Assembly (NCBI GenBank): GCA_947396885.1
Contig: OX377205.1
Coordinates: 60,918,969-60,982,968 of the forward strand
Reading direction: 5' to 3'
DNA from: Heligmosomoides polygyrus polygyrus
Taxonomy: Eukaryota; Nematoda; Chromadorea; Rhabditida; Heligmosomidae
DNA length: 64,000 nucleotides
The number at the start of each line of letters is the position of its first letter. The first letter of the stretch is position 1. A program made the position numbers and the translations under genes. Shown here one piece after another: positions 32,301 through 41,188 of this stretch. The notes beneath the pieces are model-generated. The model saw nothing but the letters and a program-made list of their open reading frames with translations, had not been told where the DNA came from and did not search any database.

Positions 32301-35300
32301 CGTCGGCGGTGTCGTTGTCGTATTTTCATACACAGCTTCCTTAGAAGGGATGTGGTGCCTTTGAACAGAAGCCATACTATGACGCTCATTATTCTGCATG
32401 GTTTTCCCACGACTATTGGCACGTAGCAGATGAGATACGTCATCGCGATTACACCGTATAGTATCACTGCACTCGCGAGAATGGCAGCCTTTGGTGAGCA
32501 CTCCGGATTGAAGATGTTTGCCGTACAGAACCAACACTGGACGTTGTCACAGAAGGAAATGGGCGGGCAGGTGGTTTCGACTATGGTCATTCGATTACCA
32601 TCCGAGAATTTCCATAGCACGTGGTGTTCGTGCAATGTTGCCTCCGGCGGAAATAGGACAGTTTCGTTCCTTTCCGGATTATCCTTGACTTGGCAGTGTT
32701 CGTTTGCACATAGCTCGTAACGTCGTATGTTTTTTGACATCAGATAAACGCCTCCTGGTACGCAGCGCATCTGTCCTTCTGCATAGGTATAATTAGATGA
32801 TGGCTCCTCCGCGGATGCGTTTGGGAGCAGCGTCATCATGAGCAGTAGGCAGATAGTTGTCGCTGTTACATGAGCCAACTTGACCGCTGTAGTGCTTCTT
32901 CGTGATCGTGGACGAAGGTTGTAACGAGGCGGGTCGAGATGCTGAGAATTATCTTCTCCATCAGAAGGCTCATCCGTGATCGTTTGCTCTTTATCCGTGT
33001 CCGGCTGCTGATGGAGTTCCAATGGGATCAACATGTTCACCGGACGGCGAATCGTGCGTCGATTCGGTAGTCGTACCTCGACTTCTCGAATTGCATTGCT
33101 GAGTGATTGATGGAGTTTGACGATTCGTCCCATCTTCCAGGTATTGCGAGGGGTTAGTGCTTCTGATATCAGAACAACAGTTCCTACGACTGGAATTGTA
33201 GGTGCTCCACGTTTGTTGTCTATTTGAAGCTTGTGGACTTCTCGCAAACTGGTCAGATACTGTTGACTCCATATGGTCCAAAATTTCTGGCTTAGTTGAT
33301 AGCTTGACTTGAGGGCTTCTACAGCCTGTGAGCGCGTTCTCAAAAGTACAGCTTCGTTGGTAGGAAGATAAGTGGTGTCCCCTTCATCTTCGCCGATGGT
33401 CTCGAAAGGGTAAGTGACTACCATGTCGCGTTGGATGAAGTCGATCGGCCGTAACAAGGGGGTTTCATTCCAGTTTTCCTCCTGATACGTCAGTGGTCTG
33501 GTATTCAGTGTTCCTTCAATTTCCACTAGAACAGTCGCTAGATCTTCTTGATCAGGTATGGTTCGCTGCATGACTTTGTAGAGGCTGTGTTTGACAGACT
33601 TAATCAACCGTTCGTACAGGGCTCCCTGCCACGGAGCATAGGGCGTGATAGTCTTCCACTCTATCCCTCTCGTGACCATTGATTGAGCTATTGCGACGTC
33701 GTTTATGATAGGAAGCACGACATCTCGTAGAATCTGTTCTCCGAGAAGAAAGTTCGGTCCATTGTCTGATGTAATGCTGCCCGGTATTCCTCTTCTAGCG
33801 AAGAATCTACGTAGTGCCAGGAGAAGATTCGTGGTGGTCATATCCGAAACAAGTTCCAAATGCATCATTCGTGTTGTAGTGCATGTGAGTATAATCCCGT
33901 AGACCTTCACTATTTCGTCATTCCGTTTAGCTGACAGCGGTCCGAAATAGTCTATGCCTATGTGCTCAAATGGTCGCGTTTTCTGAACTCGTCTATCCGG
34001 TAAATCATCCATGTCTGGATACTTGAACGGAAGATTATTCATCTTTTGACAGGGAAGACAAGTTCTGATAACATTACGTGCCATTTGGCGGAGCTTTGGG
34101 ATCCAGAATTGTTCTCTCACGTTGGCTATGGTGTGGGCTGTTCCGCAATGTAATCGCGTGTGAGCGTGTTCCACTATTAGTCGAGCAAAATCCGTTTTTG
34201 ATTTGATTAGAAGGGGATGCCGAGCAGAGTATGGGAGTTCGGAGTTTCCCAAGCGTCCTTGACACCGAATTAGTCCATTCTCATCCTCCATGAGCTTCAG
34301 CTGCTTGAGCTCTTTCCGTCTCCCTTGAGGAAAATGGACTTTCTGATGGTTGCGAACGAGAACTTGCAGAGCCATCTGATTTTCCGTTGCTGTGATATAT
34401 GGTACGGATACCATTGATCGTAGCTCAGGAATCGTCCTTTCTATCCGCTGTCGAAGTTCGTTGCTAATACGTGCAAGAAGATTGTTGATGAATCGTAACA
34501 CGTAAGCTGCAACTCTTTTGCTCGATGATAGGGATTTTTGGCGCTTCCAATCCAGCAGTTCGCAGGAGTCGTCCACTGATCCACCCAGTAGTACGAGAGC
34601 GTCTCCTAACTTTTCCTCGGAAGGAAGCTGGAATAATCGAATTGCTGTAGGCCATTCTCCTAGCTGATGCCGTATAAACGGTGGGCCATTCCACCAGGTG
34701 TGCTGTGCGAGAGTCGTTTTACTCAAGCCTCTTGTTGCACAGTCCGCGGGGTTGTCGTCCGTGTTAACGTAACCAAAATAAATGTGGCCTCCTAGCTCAG
34801 CCACCGTTTCCCTGATTTCCTTTACCCGATTTTTAACCAATTTTCCCACTGTTCTTTCTGTTGGGAACGTGTTGATCCAGCCAAGAGCAATCTCCGAATC
34901 CGAAAGTATGATCACTTCCTGTATTCGTGCTCGGTTACCGATTGCGTTCAATATGGACCTTGCTAGGCGTACCGCCATGGTGAGTGCGTTTAGCTCGAGT
35001 TTCGGCACAGTGGCGCTGTCCTTCAGAGACGGCAACTTCGATTTACCCACAAGTAGTGTCGCGCTAGCAGACGAAACCAGGTAAGCGCAGGCTGCCATCC
35101 CTACAGTGCTAGCATCGGAAAACAGCACGAGTCGAATACTGTCGTCTATCTGTGCGACCTTCCTTAGGATGTCGTAGCTGAATCCATGAGCTTTGGCCAA
35201 GACCTCCTTCCATTGGGCTTGGAGGTCACTCGACAGAGTCGTATCCCAGTCGTATCCGCATGCCCATACCTGTTGAAGGAACTGTTTGCCAGGCAACGTG

Positions 35301-38300
35301 ATCGGTGTGAGCCATCCATGCGGATCGTATATTGCCGCGATCTGTTCGGAAACAGTCCGCTTTGTAATCTTTTCCTTGTGCGGATACGAGCATAGCAGAC
35401 AAAACTTGTCCTCTGCTGAATTCCATCTGATTCCGAGTATCTTCTGCGTCGAATTTTCGCTTAAATCCTTTTTGGCGATGTGTTCTCGTAAATCGTTGTC
35501 GTTGGATACGAATTCTCGGAGATTCATGCTCATTTCTTCGAAAATCTCCTTTGAATCCTTATACATCTGTACTGCATCTTCAGTAGTCGCTGCGGTGACG
35601 AGGACATTATCGACGTATGTGTTCTCCTCGATCTCCTTTGCGAGCTTAGAATTCTTGGCGTGCTTCTCCAAATGGTGCTTGATTGTTCCTGCGAGAAGAA
35701 ACGGTGAGCAAATCAATCCAAACGTCACTCTATTAAAACGGTAGGTGACGATATTGCTAGCTACCGCTGGCTGGGTTGTATCTCGAAGCCACAGGAAACG
35801 CGTTGCGTCCCTGTCCTTCTCGTGAAGTCGGATTTGGAGAAAAGCCTTTTCCACGTCACTTGCCATCGCGACGTTACCGATTCTAAATCGTAGGAGGATG
35901 TCGAAGAGTTTCGGTAGCATGACTGGTCCTCGGTTAAGCACGTCGTTGAGAGATGGTGATTCCTTTAGGTGTGCAGATCCGTCGAACACCACTCTCAATT
36001 TGGTCGTGTTTTTGTGAGGTGTTATAACCGCTTGATGGGCTAAGTAATGAACGATATCTCCATCAGGTGGTTTCGTTTCGTCGACCTCTTCAATGACTCC
36101 TTGTCTGAGTTGAGTGTCGATGGTGCCCTGGTACTGTTGGAGTATCTCTGGTTCGCTGCCTAGCCTTTTCATCGTGGCCTGTAGACGACGGACGGCAAGT
36201 CCTTTGTTGTCTGGCAGTTGCGCAGCTTCAGTTTTCCATGGTAGCCGCACGTAGTAGCCGTCTTGCTTTCTCTCAATTGTTCGTTCAAACGCCTGCCAAA
36301 CAGCTTTGTCTGTTTTCCTGCGTTCCTCAGCTATCGGTCCCGCAAATTCTTCTACTCCGGACGCTTCGAATGTGCAGAAGTCTTCCCACGATTGCGAATT
36401 CTCGTCGGAGGTTGAAAAAACAGTTTCAACGTGCGCATCGTCTTCAATTGATCCGTGCTCTGTCTGCTGGTCATCGTAGTTGCGTCCTGCAACCAGATAC
36501 CCCAGCTTCGAAGGTATCAAGCTTAGTCCAGACGGGAGGACGTACTGAGATGCTGGTCCATTATGAAGTAATGAGAATAGATCCGCACATCCTAGAAGAA
36601 TTTCGGGGCGAATGTCTTTCGAGAAAGCGTTGATGGAGAGTTGGAGATCATGGTCACAGAGGAAACGTTTGTCCTCACTGGAGAGACTGCTCCGTTGCAT
36701 GGTCTCTGTGAGTGTATCTATCCGCGTGACCGTGAAGGAATGCGGTGCTCCGCTGGCATCCCATATCCGAAGTGTCGTGATGCCGCAAGTCTTCACAATT
36801 GGCGTCTTTGATGCGAACGTCATAATGCGGAGCTGACTTGAGTCCTCATCCTTAAGCTGCAGGCGGCTGGCTAATCCATCAGTTATGAACGAGCGGTCAG
36901 CCCCTGTGTCAAGCATAACGTGGACTGGTTCCAAGGATTGCGTGGTCGGATTGAGTACTTGGGCTTGTCCCACAAGAATGAGGACGTCTTTCGCGTTGCT
37001 GACATGAAACACTGTATTTGTATCGTGTTCTTCAACTATGTGCTGATCGCTTGTGACGGTATTCATTCTCGTCGTCGTTCTTGACGGTGTAGATGTCGTT
37101 GATGGCTTCTTAGAATACTTTGCTGTCTGAGTTGATCGCTGGCTGTCGATTTGACGGTCGAAGAGTCTTTTGCAGATTGAGGTGTGGTGTCCGACCTCCT
37201 TGCATAATCTGCAAGCCCCTCTAGGACATTCTGCTGCAACATGATCACTTCCTCCGCAGTTGTGACAGAGCTTCTTTGCTTTCATGATCTGCCTTCGTCG
37301 TTCAAGCGTTGTTGCCTCCGTGCAGTTCCTTGGTCGGTGTCCCAGTTTGTCGCAGTAAAAGCACGGCTCCGGACGAAACTTTTGGCTTGATGGGATTTTA
37401 CCGAAGTCTTTTCTAGGTGCGTGAACGGTCTCCTGTCTTGGTGTATCCTCCAGTCGCCGCTCCATTTGCCTGCTTACTTTGATTTCGGATTTGATATATT
37501 CCTCTGCTATCTCGAGCAGGTGTGTTGTGTTCCACGTATTTTCCTCCTCACAGCGTGATTTTTGACGCAAGACATGTCTCTGGATGTCGTTGGAGAATTT
37601 GACGAGAAGTTGCTTCTGTAGGAAGGTGTTGTCGATGTGCTCTCCCTTGAGCTTCAGTTGAGAAGTAAGGGAGCACAGTTGATCGCACAACGTTTCCTGT
37701 TCCTCAAGGCGACTGCTGCGAGCTCTTGCGGAGTGGAGTTTGACGAGAAGTTGATCCACCAAGGCTTGTTTGTCGCCATATTTCTCCTTGAGGTGATCGA
37801 CGACTAACGGGTAGGTCGTGCCCGAGACTTCAAATTGCTTGATTGACTCCTTTGCTTCTCCTACGAGAGCGTCAAGGAGGTAGTTGAATTTGAAGAGATT
37901 GTCGATGTTCCTCGAATGAACTGTGTGCTCGAAGGATGTCCAGAACGTTTCCCATTCCCAAATCCTGCCACTGAACTTCGGTATAGGAACTGGTGCGAGC
38001 TTCATCTCCTGGACTTCGATATCTCTGCTGCTGTGAGTGTAGAAGTCGTCGATACTTTCCTGCAGCCTAGCTAGCGTTGCCATTGCGTTGTATGCCTGGT
38101 CGAGGAGTCCTTGAGCTGCTTCGGTGTTTTGTTCCACTTTTGCCAGAATTTCTGATATTGACGGCGTGTCGTCTTCGAGGCTATCTGCTGCTGTGCTGTA
38201 GTTGTCCAATGCCTTTTCAAGCTTTTGAGCTTCTGCTTCGACGACCGCTTTCGCCTGGCGAATCCGACGTCGAAGTGCCCGAAGATTGGCATCGTCTGCT

Positions 38301-38413
38301 GACGTTGGTTCTATCGTCGCGTGGAGGAGATCGTCTTCGTCCTTGAGGATCTTCGCAAGTCGGTTGGTGGCTCGAGTGAGGAGCCCTTGACGAGATGCTA
38401 GTGTAGATGTCAT
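29396..38413 (-). CDS. BEL/Pao polyprotein: Gag-PR-RT-RH-IN-Env plus C-terminal accessory module
   Basis: One open frame of 3005 residues. The order is: coiled N-terminus; Gag (DUF1759-like, about 135-260); three CCHC zinc knuckles (about 350-414); aspartic protease with DTGAD (about 502); Pao-type RT with SDVEKAF (about 855) and YVDN (about 931) in place of the usual YVDD; RNase H with FSDAST (about 1098); integrase HHCC zinc-binding domain (about 1412-1458) and D,D,E core, with DYFGP (about 1485), SDNGPNF (about 1550) and ALYERLIK (about 1597); and a DUF5641-like end (about 1710-1805). A hydrophobic leader (about 1842-1862) opens a Cys-rich envelope region resembling phlebovirus-type class II fusion glycoproteins, with a GCGCF/SGC cysteine cluster near 2185-2205 and a membrane anchor near 2515-2540. 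Residues 2633-3005 are an extra module. How Env is released from an uninterrupted frame is not evident; splicing or processing is likely. The protein is not typed or repaired here. Confidence 0.95.
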   Translation of the reverse strand: MTSTLASRQGLLTRATNRLAKILKDEDDLLHATIEPTSADDANLRALRRRIRQAKAVVEAEAQKLEKALDNYSTAADSLEDDTPSISEILAKVEQNTEAAQGLLDQAYNAMATLARLQESIDDFYTHSSRDIEVQEMKLAPVPIPKFSGRIWEWETFWTSFEHTVHSRNIDNLFKFNYLLDALVGEAKESIKQFEVSGTTYPLVVDHLKEKYGDKQALVDQLLVKLHSARARSSRLEEQETLCDQLCSLTSQLKLKGEHIDNTFLQKQLLVKFSNDIQRHVLRQKSRCEEENTWNTTHLLEIAEEYIKSEIKVSRQMERRLEDTPRQETVHAPRKDFGKIPSSQKFRPEPCFYCDKLGHRPRNCTEATTLERRRQIMKAKKLCHNCGGSDHVAAECPRGACRLCKEVGHHTSICKRLFDRQIDSQRSTQTAKYSKKPSTTSTPSRTTTRMNTVTSDQHIVEEHDTNTVFHVSNAKDVLILVGQAQVLNPTTQSLEPVHVMLDTGADRSFITDGLASRLQLKDEDSSQLRIMTFASKTPIVKTCGITTLRIWDASGAPHSFTVTRIDTLTETMQRSSLSSEDKRFLCDHDLQLSINAFSKDIRPEILLGCADLFSLLHNGPASQYVLPSGLSLIPSKLGYLVAGRNYDDQQTEHGSIEDDAHVETVFSTSDENSQSWEDFCTFEASGVEEFAGPIAEERRKTDKAVWQAFERTIERKQDGYYVRLPWKTEAAQLPDNKGLAVRRLQATMKRLGSEPEILQQYQGTIDTQLRQGVIEEVDETKPPDGDIVHYLAHQAVITPHKNTTKLRVVFDGSAHLKESPSLNDVLNRGPVMLPKLFDILLRFRIGNVAMASDVEKAFLQIRLHEKDRDATRFLWLRDTTQPAVASNIVTYRFNRVTFGLICSPFLLAGTIKHHLEKHAKNSKLAKEIEENTYVDNVLVTAATTEDAVQMYKDSKEIFEEMSMNLREFVSNDNDLREHIAKKDLSENSTQKILGIRWNSAEDKFCLLCSYPHKEKITKRTVSEQIAAIYDPHGWLTPITLPGKQFLQQVWACGYDWDTTLSSDLQAQWKEVLAKAHGFSYDILRKVAQIDDSIRLVLFSDASTVGMAACAYLVSSASATLLVGKSKLPSLKDSATVPKLELNALTMAVRLARSILNAIGNRARIQEVIILSDSEIALGWINTFPTERTVGKLVKNRVKEIRETVAELGGHIYFGYVNTDDNPADCATRGLSKTTLAQHTWWNGPPFIRHQLGEWPTAIRLFQLPSEEKLGDALVLLGGSVDDSCELLDWKRQKSLSSSKRVAAYVLRFINNLLARISNELRQRIERTIPELRSMVSVPYITATENQMALQVLVRNHQKVHFPQGRRKELKQLKLMEDENGLIRCQGRLGNSELPYSARHPLLIKSKTDFARLIVEHAHTRLHCGTAHTIANVREQFWIPKLRQMARNVIRTCLPCQKMNNLPFKYPDMDDLPDRRVQKTRPFEHIGIDYFGPLSAKRNDEIVKVYGIILTCTTTRMMHLELVSDMTTTNLLLALRRFFARRGIPGSITSDNGPNFLLGEQILRDVVLPIINDVAIAQSMVTRGIEWKTITPYAPWQGALYERLIKSVKHSLYKVMQRTIPDQEDLATVLVEIEGTLNTRPLTYQEENWNETPLLRPIDFIQRDMVVTYPFETIGEDEGDTTYLPTNEAVLLRTRSQAVEALKSSYQLSQKFWTIWSQQYLTSLREVHKLQIDNKRGAPTIPVVGTVVLISEALTPRNTWKMGRIVKLHQSLSNAIREVEVRLPNRRTIRRPVNMLIPLELHQQPDTDKEQTITDEPSDGEDNSQHLDPPRYNLRPRSRRSTTAVKLAHVTATTICLLLMMTLLPNASAEEPSSNYTYAEGQMRCVPGGVYLMSKNIRRYELCANEHCQVKDNPERNETVLFPPEATLHEHHVLWKFSDGNRMTIVETTCPPISFCDNVQCWFCTANIFNPECSPKAAILASAVILYGVIAMTYLICYVPIVVGKPCRIMSVIVWLLFKGTTSLLRKLCMKIRQRHRRRNVDALLRAPIIAACMLSYFGAEACRNMDILHQQSTICSFSPKGSKECLFESVEIFKLNSFNQEACIRVSHNQSLVKEIRLQWKALQLICIKDDIVFTRNAVQKVVDSKRCAHSGSCTGLKCASLNASTKVPELEQGNGYPGITKCVESCGGPGCGCFLLSSGCLFYRIFSVPIDERIYEIFKCSQWKQQTIVEVTVLTENGQRQRKKLIELKPTIPQDIYGMTVTVTSITMPPTPELTSRFISDGSHLAIWKTRNTPSLSCDSAEAARAMNCSVSSNCDCEPAESKINCFCTDVNITDVFEREVENRLPARRPWLFFEPVKDDPTSVMATIPAFVSTELLVHLKDKFTRTVTKVTDSTCKVTDTIVQGCYQCPQGAFANVACTTDGEDTMATVRCNNDFFSIRCNKTGYPSTLTFSSTTARVRKTCEVSCGTTSTTFELTGILKWVRTIHGSITRLIEGKSNVYDEIVLPDFFHIADIFISWYKTVVIVALCFVAALLISLATSSSGHAVSPSSLEHSEWSSGFFSGWQRLFFRLHESCGTPCSIAGGEELLRKNFCSSTACSLYCMVFICRMILPNVNIIDSSITTYSIFLAIMDTTTAKTAAAAATTSAPATTGTFKRPPPQKQTKPAKVSADSPAVAAPTSPAAPSTSRKRQPGSSSDENLDAPVIKKGRASGTLLKDLLQQGSKILQLAASKADEFAPAVVSSTEALERIEHLEKKMKKHNESNKEALEDIKAEIVKLSPTLNAILDKSEGNAKASDLMTNHCAIGLDEMLASIREIKEKVEPLDANKIASEMNQLNIRMAELENHHRNAPPASTLQAPTQPPLQESNSRQADDSTRHHTSMPTEVHRSPPPRYSRRTPPPRDLRRIPSPRDVRRTPPPRYSHVPSPRDVHRTLQLRDFRRTPPPRDFRRTPPPRDFRRTPPPRDSRRTPPSRDARRTPPPRGSRHSSSPRDGSRRSHRDPID
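29399..30517 (-). CDS. Putative accessory protein downstream of Env (coiled coil plus Arg/Pro repeats)
   Basis: Residues 2633-3005 of the long frame start with a Met at 30517 and could be an independent 373-residue protein. It has a low-complexity Ala/Thr/Pro N-terminus, two basic nuclear-localisation-like clusters (SRKRQ and IKKGR), a heptad-like helix of about 130 residues (LERIEHLEKKMKKHN onward) and an Arg/Pro/Ser tail of RRTPPPRD-type repeats resembling SR or nucleic-acid-binding tails. TTTTAG, a possible splice acceptor, lies 5 nt upstream of the Met. I recognise no family. Nuclear or RNA-binding function is inferred from composition only. Confidence 0.5.
29460..29745 (-). repeat. 27-bp coding tandem repeat (RRTPPPRD units)
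   Basis: Units such as CGGAAGTCCCTCGGCGGCGG recur in frame about ten times, encoding RRTPPPRDF or close variants. Three consecutive units near 29530-29590 are nearly identical, suggesting recent slippage or expansion. Confidence 0.9.
30518..30534 (-). promoter_or_regulatory. Candidate 3' splice acceptor before the accessory Met
   Basis: On the minus strand AATATTTTTAG is followed by CTATC and ATG. The U-rich tract plus AG fits a nematode acceptor (cis or trans) only loosely, because the usual consensus ends TTTCAG. Confidence 0.35.
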
Positions 38414-38536
38414 GTCGCAATCTGTGTGATGTGCTAAAGCTGTTGTGAGACGAGCGACTTTACATGCAGAGACGGGACGATGTGCAGACGTAGTTGACGC
38501 AAACTCACTTCCTTAGTCGTCTTCTGTCCTTGTGGT

Positions 38537-38549
38537 GGCCGATGCACCA
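38537..38549 (-). promoter_or_regulatory. Primer-binding site, tRNA-Gly
   Basis: Directly inside the 5' LTR the minus strand reads TGGTGCATCGGCC, the exact complement of a tRNA 3' end GGCCGATGCACCA. From memory this is the end of nematode tRNA-Gly(GCC). One base separates it from the LTR. Confidence 0.8.
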
Positions 38550-38550
38550 T

Positions 38551-39009
38551 AAGCTGACGGCGACAGTGTAGATCGAACCTTTTGCCACGCGGGACTTGTC
38601 TTCTATTATCAAACGAGCCTCTCGGGGCTGTTGCACTACAAGACGATATTATGTATGCACTTTTATGTGAATACTAATAATTCTACAAATATTGAAAGAT
38701 GAGCAGGAAGCTGTCAGAGGCACACGAGGAGGCTACCAGCGAACTCAGAATGAGAACAGCGAACAGCAGGGCCCTTTTATGCGGTAGAAAGAGGGCGGGT
38801 CCTTCTGTGGTAGATGAGAAGCACCGATAATTCTCATGTTGAAAGTTCAAGCTTCTGATCAGCCAACTGATTAGCTTACGAACAGTTACAGAAATGAGTC
38901 ATCCTATGAGAGAGTGAGAGAGCGCTATAGAAGCTATGTGATTGAAGCGAGTATTAAGAGTGGAATATATGAAAATATTGCGTAAAAAATAGAGAAGATA
39001 TTCTCTATA
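38551..39009 (-). repeat. 5' LTR of the BEL/Pao element
   Basis: 459 bp, carries the promoter by position. No clear TATA box could be singled out. It is followed on the minus strand by the primer-binding site at 38537-38549. Confidence 0.93.
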
Positions 39010-39052
39010 TCACCTGACTTCTCGACGTTTGATACTTGGATTCTCAACATTA
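39010..39052 (-). repeat. Distal end of the foldback right arm
   Basis: TCACCTGACTTCTCGACG onward is the reverse complement of 26578-26625, completing the arm cut at 28759. Confidence 0.85.
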
Positions 39053-39109
39053 TGTTGATAAGAAATTTTTTGAAGCGGTTTTCAAAATAGCTGAAATGGG
39101 TCGATTGCT

Positions 39110-40340
39110 GCTCAATTTTTTTTGTGACGGCGCAACACATTTTCAGTTGAGAGATGTAACTACTGAAGCTGAAAATGGATCTTATCGAAATTTATCCTTC
39201 AATATCCTGACATCAAAAAATCAGGCCTCTCCTAAAAACCTTTCATCCGATCAGGTGGAGTGATTTTCCTATCCTGAATTTTTCCAAAAATAAAATGTTT
39301 CATGGAAAAGGCTACCACTGGAGCTGAAGCTGGAGTTCACAACAGCACAGCTTTTTTTAGTTGTTCAAAAATCACGTCTTTCCTCAGCGATCTTCCCTGC
39401 GATCAGGTGAGGCCATGCTCAAATTTTCCTTTTTTTCAAAATTTTTTCACACCTGAAGAAAACGATATCTAGCGCTGAGATGTAGTTTTATAAATCGATA
39501 ATTTCTATTAAATATATATTCAAAAGCCAAACTTTTCCTAAGCGATCTTCCTTGTGATCAGGAGAAGTCATGCTCAATTTAAAAAAAGAGATTTTTACTC
39601 CTGAATGAAACAATGTCTAGTGCTGAGATGTAGCCTTAGGAAAGCACAATCTTCGTTTGATACATAATAAAAAATGCAGCTCATCTGGAGCTATTTTAGG
39701 TGAGATCGAAAGGATGGGTCTCGGTCAATCGCTCGTCGATGTGATTGGAAGGTGCTATACTTGTACTTTGTTCAACCGATCGTAACAGTTTCAGTTTTGA
39801 GATATATGCAAATGTGGTTAGCATTCGGAAAACTAGAAGAAATTCTCTGTCTGCTGATCACAGAACCGCCTTTCAGAAAAGGCATTTTCCTGCGCTGCCA
39901 GGGGATGGGATCTTTCCTTGAAAAATTTGGAGTGATTTTACAAAAACAGACCTAACTGGCCTAATTCTAAGATCATTGCAAATGCGGGCGGCACTCAGAA
40001 AACTAGAAGGAATGCCCTATCTTATGGTTGCAATACCAAATTTTGAGAAAAACGATCTTCATTCGCGGCCGGGAAGTGCGATTTCTCTGCGTTTTTTTGC
40101 GGAAACACTTGCCGAAAATCGCAGTTGACCCACCCACATTTGATTTTTGACAGATGTGCAAATGCGGGTGGCATTCATAAAACTAAAGAAATTCTCTTTC
40201 TGAGGGTCGCAAAATCGCTCCTTAGAAAAGGCATTTCCATGCGCGGCCGAGGGGAGATTTTTCTGCGATTTTTGCCAAAAATCGCAGAGAAATCGCACCC
40301 GCGCATGGAGATCCCTCTTTCAAAACTTGAAGAGAGAAAG
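39110..40340. repeat. Diverged satellite: units of about 160-173 bp
   Basis: Two related series occur. In 39110-39660 a GATCTTCCxTGxGATCAGG landmark and a GCTGAGATGTAG landmark recur at about 160-bp spacing. In 39808-40330 a GCAAATGCGGGxGGCAxTCA landmark recurs at about 39808, 39976 and 40149 (168 and 173 bp), each unit closing with a GCGCGGCCG-type segment. No coding potential. Confidence 0.65.
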
Positions 40341-40357
40341 AGAGCAACAAAGAAATG

Positions 40358-40592
40358 TTCTAAATGATGACATATGTTTGATTAAATAGCTTCAAAAACT
40401 ATCATACACCTGGGTGATCATCAATGTAAAATGCCTTATGCCACGATTATTTCAAAAAGTTTGAAAACCTAGGGGCACAAAGCATACGGTGAATCCGCGA
40501 CAGATCCTTCAGTAAGCTGCCTCTCTGGGTCATACTGAACATGTATGATAGCTTTCCCGGCTATTCAATCAAACATGTGTCATAATTTAGAA
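40358..40592. mobile_element. Foldback MITE
   Basis: TTCTAAATGATGACATATG at the left matches the complement of the right end with few changes, the similarity running about 33 bp, and a further inner pair (AGCTATCATAC-type) follows. It is 235 bp and non-coding. No convincing target duplication. Confidence 0.65.
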
Positions 40593-40959
40593 TAAAACCT
40601 CATTCCGAAGGCAAATCATGGTGTGCAAGAAGAACCAACAGCAATGTGGACCGAACCAACGACGTCACACGTGACGAGCGAGCACACTACCCTTGTGCCA
40701 CCGCCGCACCTGGATGCGCGTTCTACGGAAGTCCTATGACACATCGCTCTCACGTCAGCTCTTTAGCACTGCCAGCCTGCGGTCAGGCCACCCAGCTTCG
40801 GCAGGTCATAACTCGCTTAGGAGTTTCATTTTGCAACTTCAACACCTATATTCGTAATCAGCATTCCGAGCTTTTTCTTGGAATGGCATTGTCGTGCTCA
40901 AAAAATAATCTGCGAAGTGGCCTCAATTAATTATTGGAAAGTTGACGCTATAGCAGCTT
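40593..40959. other. No gene recognised
   Basis: One short open frame (40646-40930) without motifs. Confidence 0.4.
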
Positions 40960-41111
40960 TTTGAAGGAAGCTGCAGGGTACATTGAGGTAAACCGCTCAT
41001 TGCAAACGTAAAAGTGACTGGGTGGCCGAGTGGGTAGTGGTGCTGACTTATAGGGAGTGGTCAAAGGTTCAAATATGTAAGTGGAATTGCTGATTGTTTT
41101 TGTAAAATGTA
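40960..41111 (+). repeat. tRNA-like repeat, left part (split by mariner-1)
   Basis: GTGGCCGAGTGGG (A-box-like) is followed 36 bp later by GGTTCAAAT (B-box-like), as in tRNA-derived SINE heads. A sister copy at 54590-55090 has GGTTCGAATC at the same place. The mariner inserted at TA 41110-41111 and the repeat resumes at 45836. Confidence 0.55.
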
Positions 41112-41188
41112 TTAGGTTGTAACGAAATAAATGGCACTGAACCACTGTAAATTTAAATAGTTAATATCTCGGCTTGTAGGCAAGTTTA

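Larger units (their letters stand above)
28760..39009 (-). mobile_element. BEL/Pao LTR retroelement with envelope region, complete
   Basis: Two 459-bp LTRs (28760-29218 and 38551-39009) enclose one 3005-codon frame. TCACCT is repeated at 28754-28759 and 39010-39015. I could find only two differences between the LTRs (near 28819-28822 versus 38609-38612), which points to a recent insertion. The order gag, protease, RT, RNase H, integrase, envelope is that of a BEL/Pao (Belpaoviridae) provirus. It interrupts the foldback arm shared with 26578-26998. Confidence 0.97.

Noticed and set aside
40646..40930. 94-codon open frame
   Set aside because: No similarity, start context or neighbouring signals; length is expected by chance.
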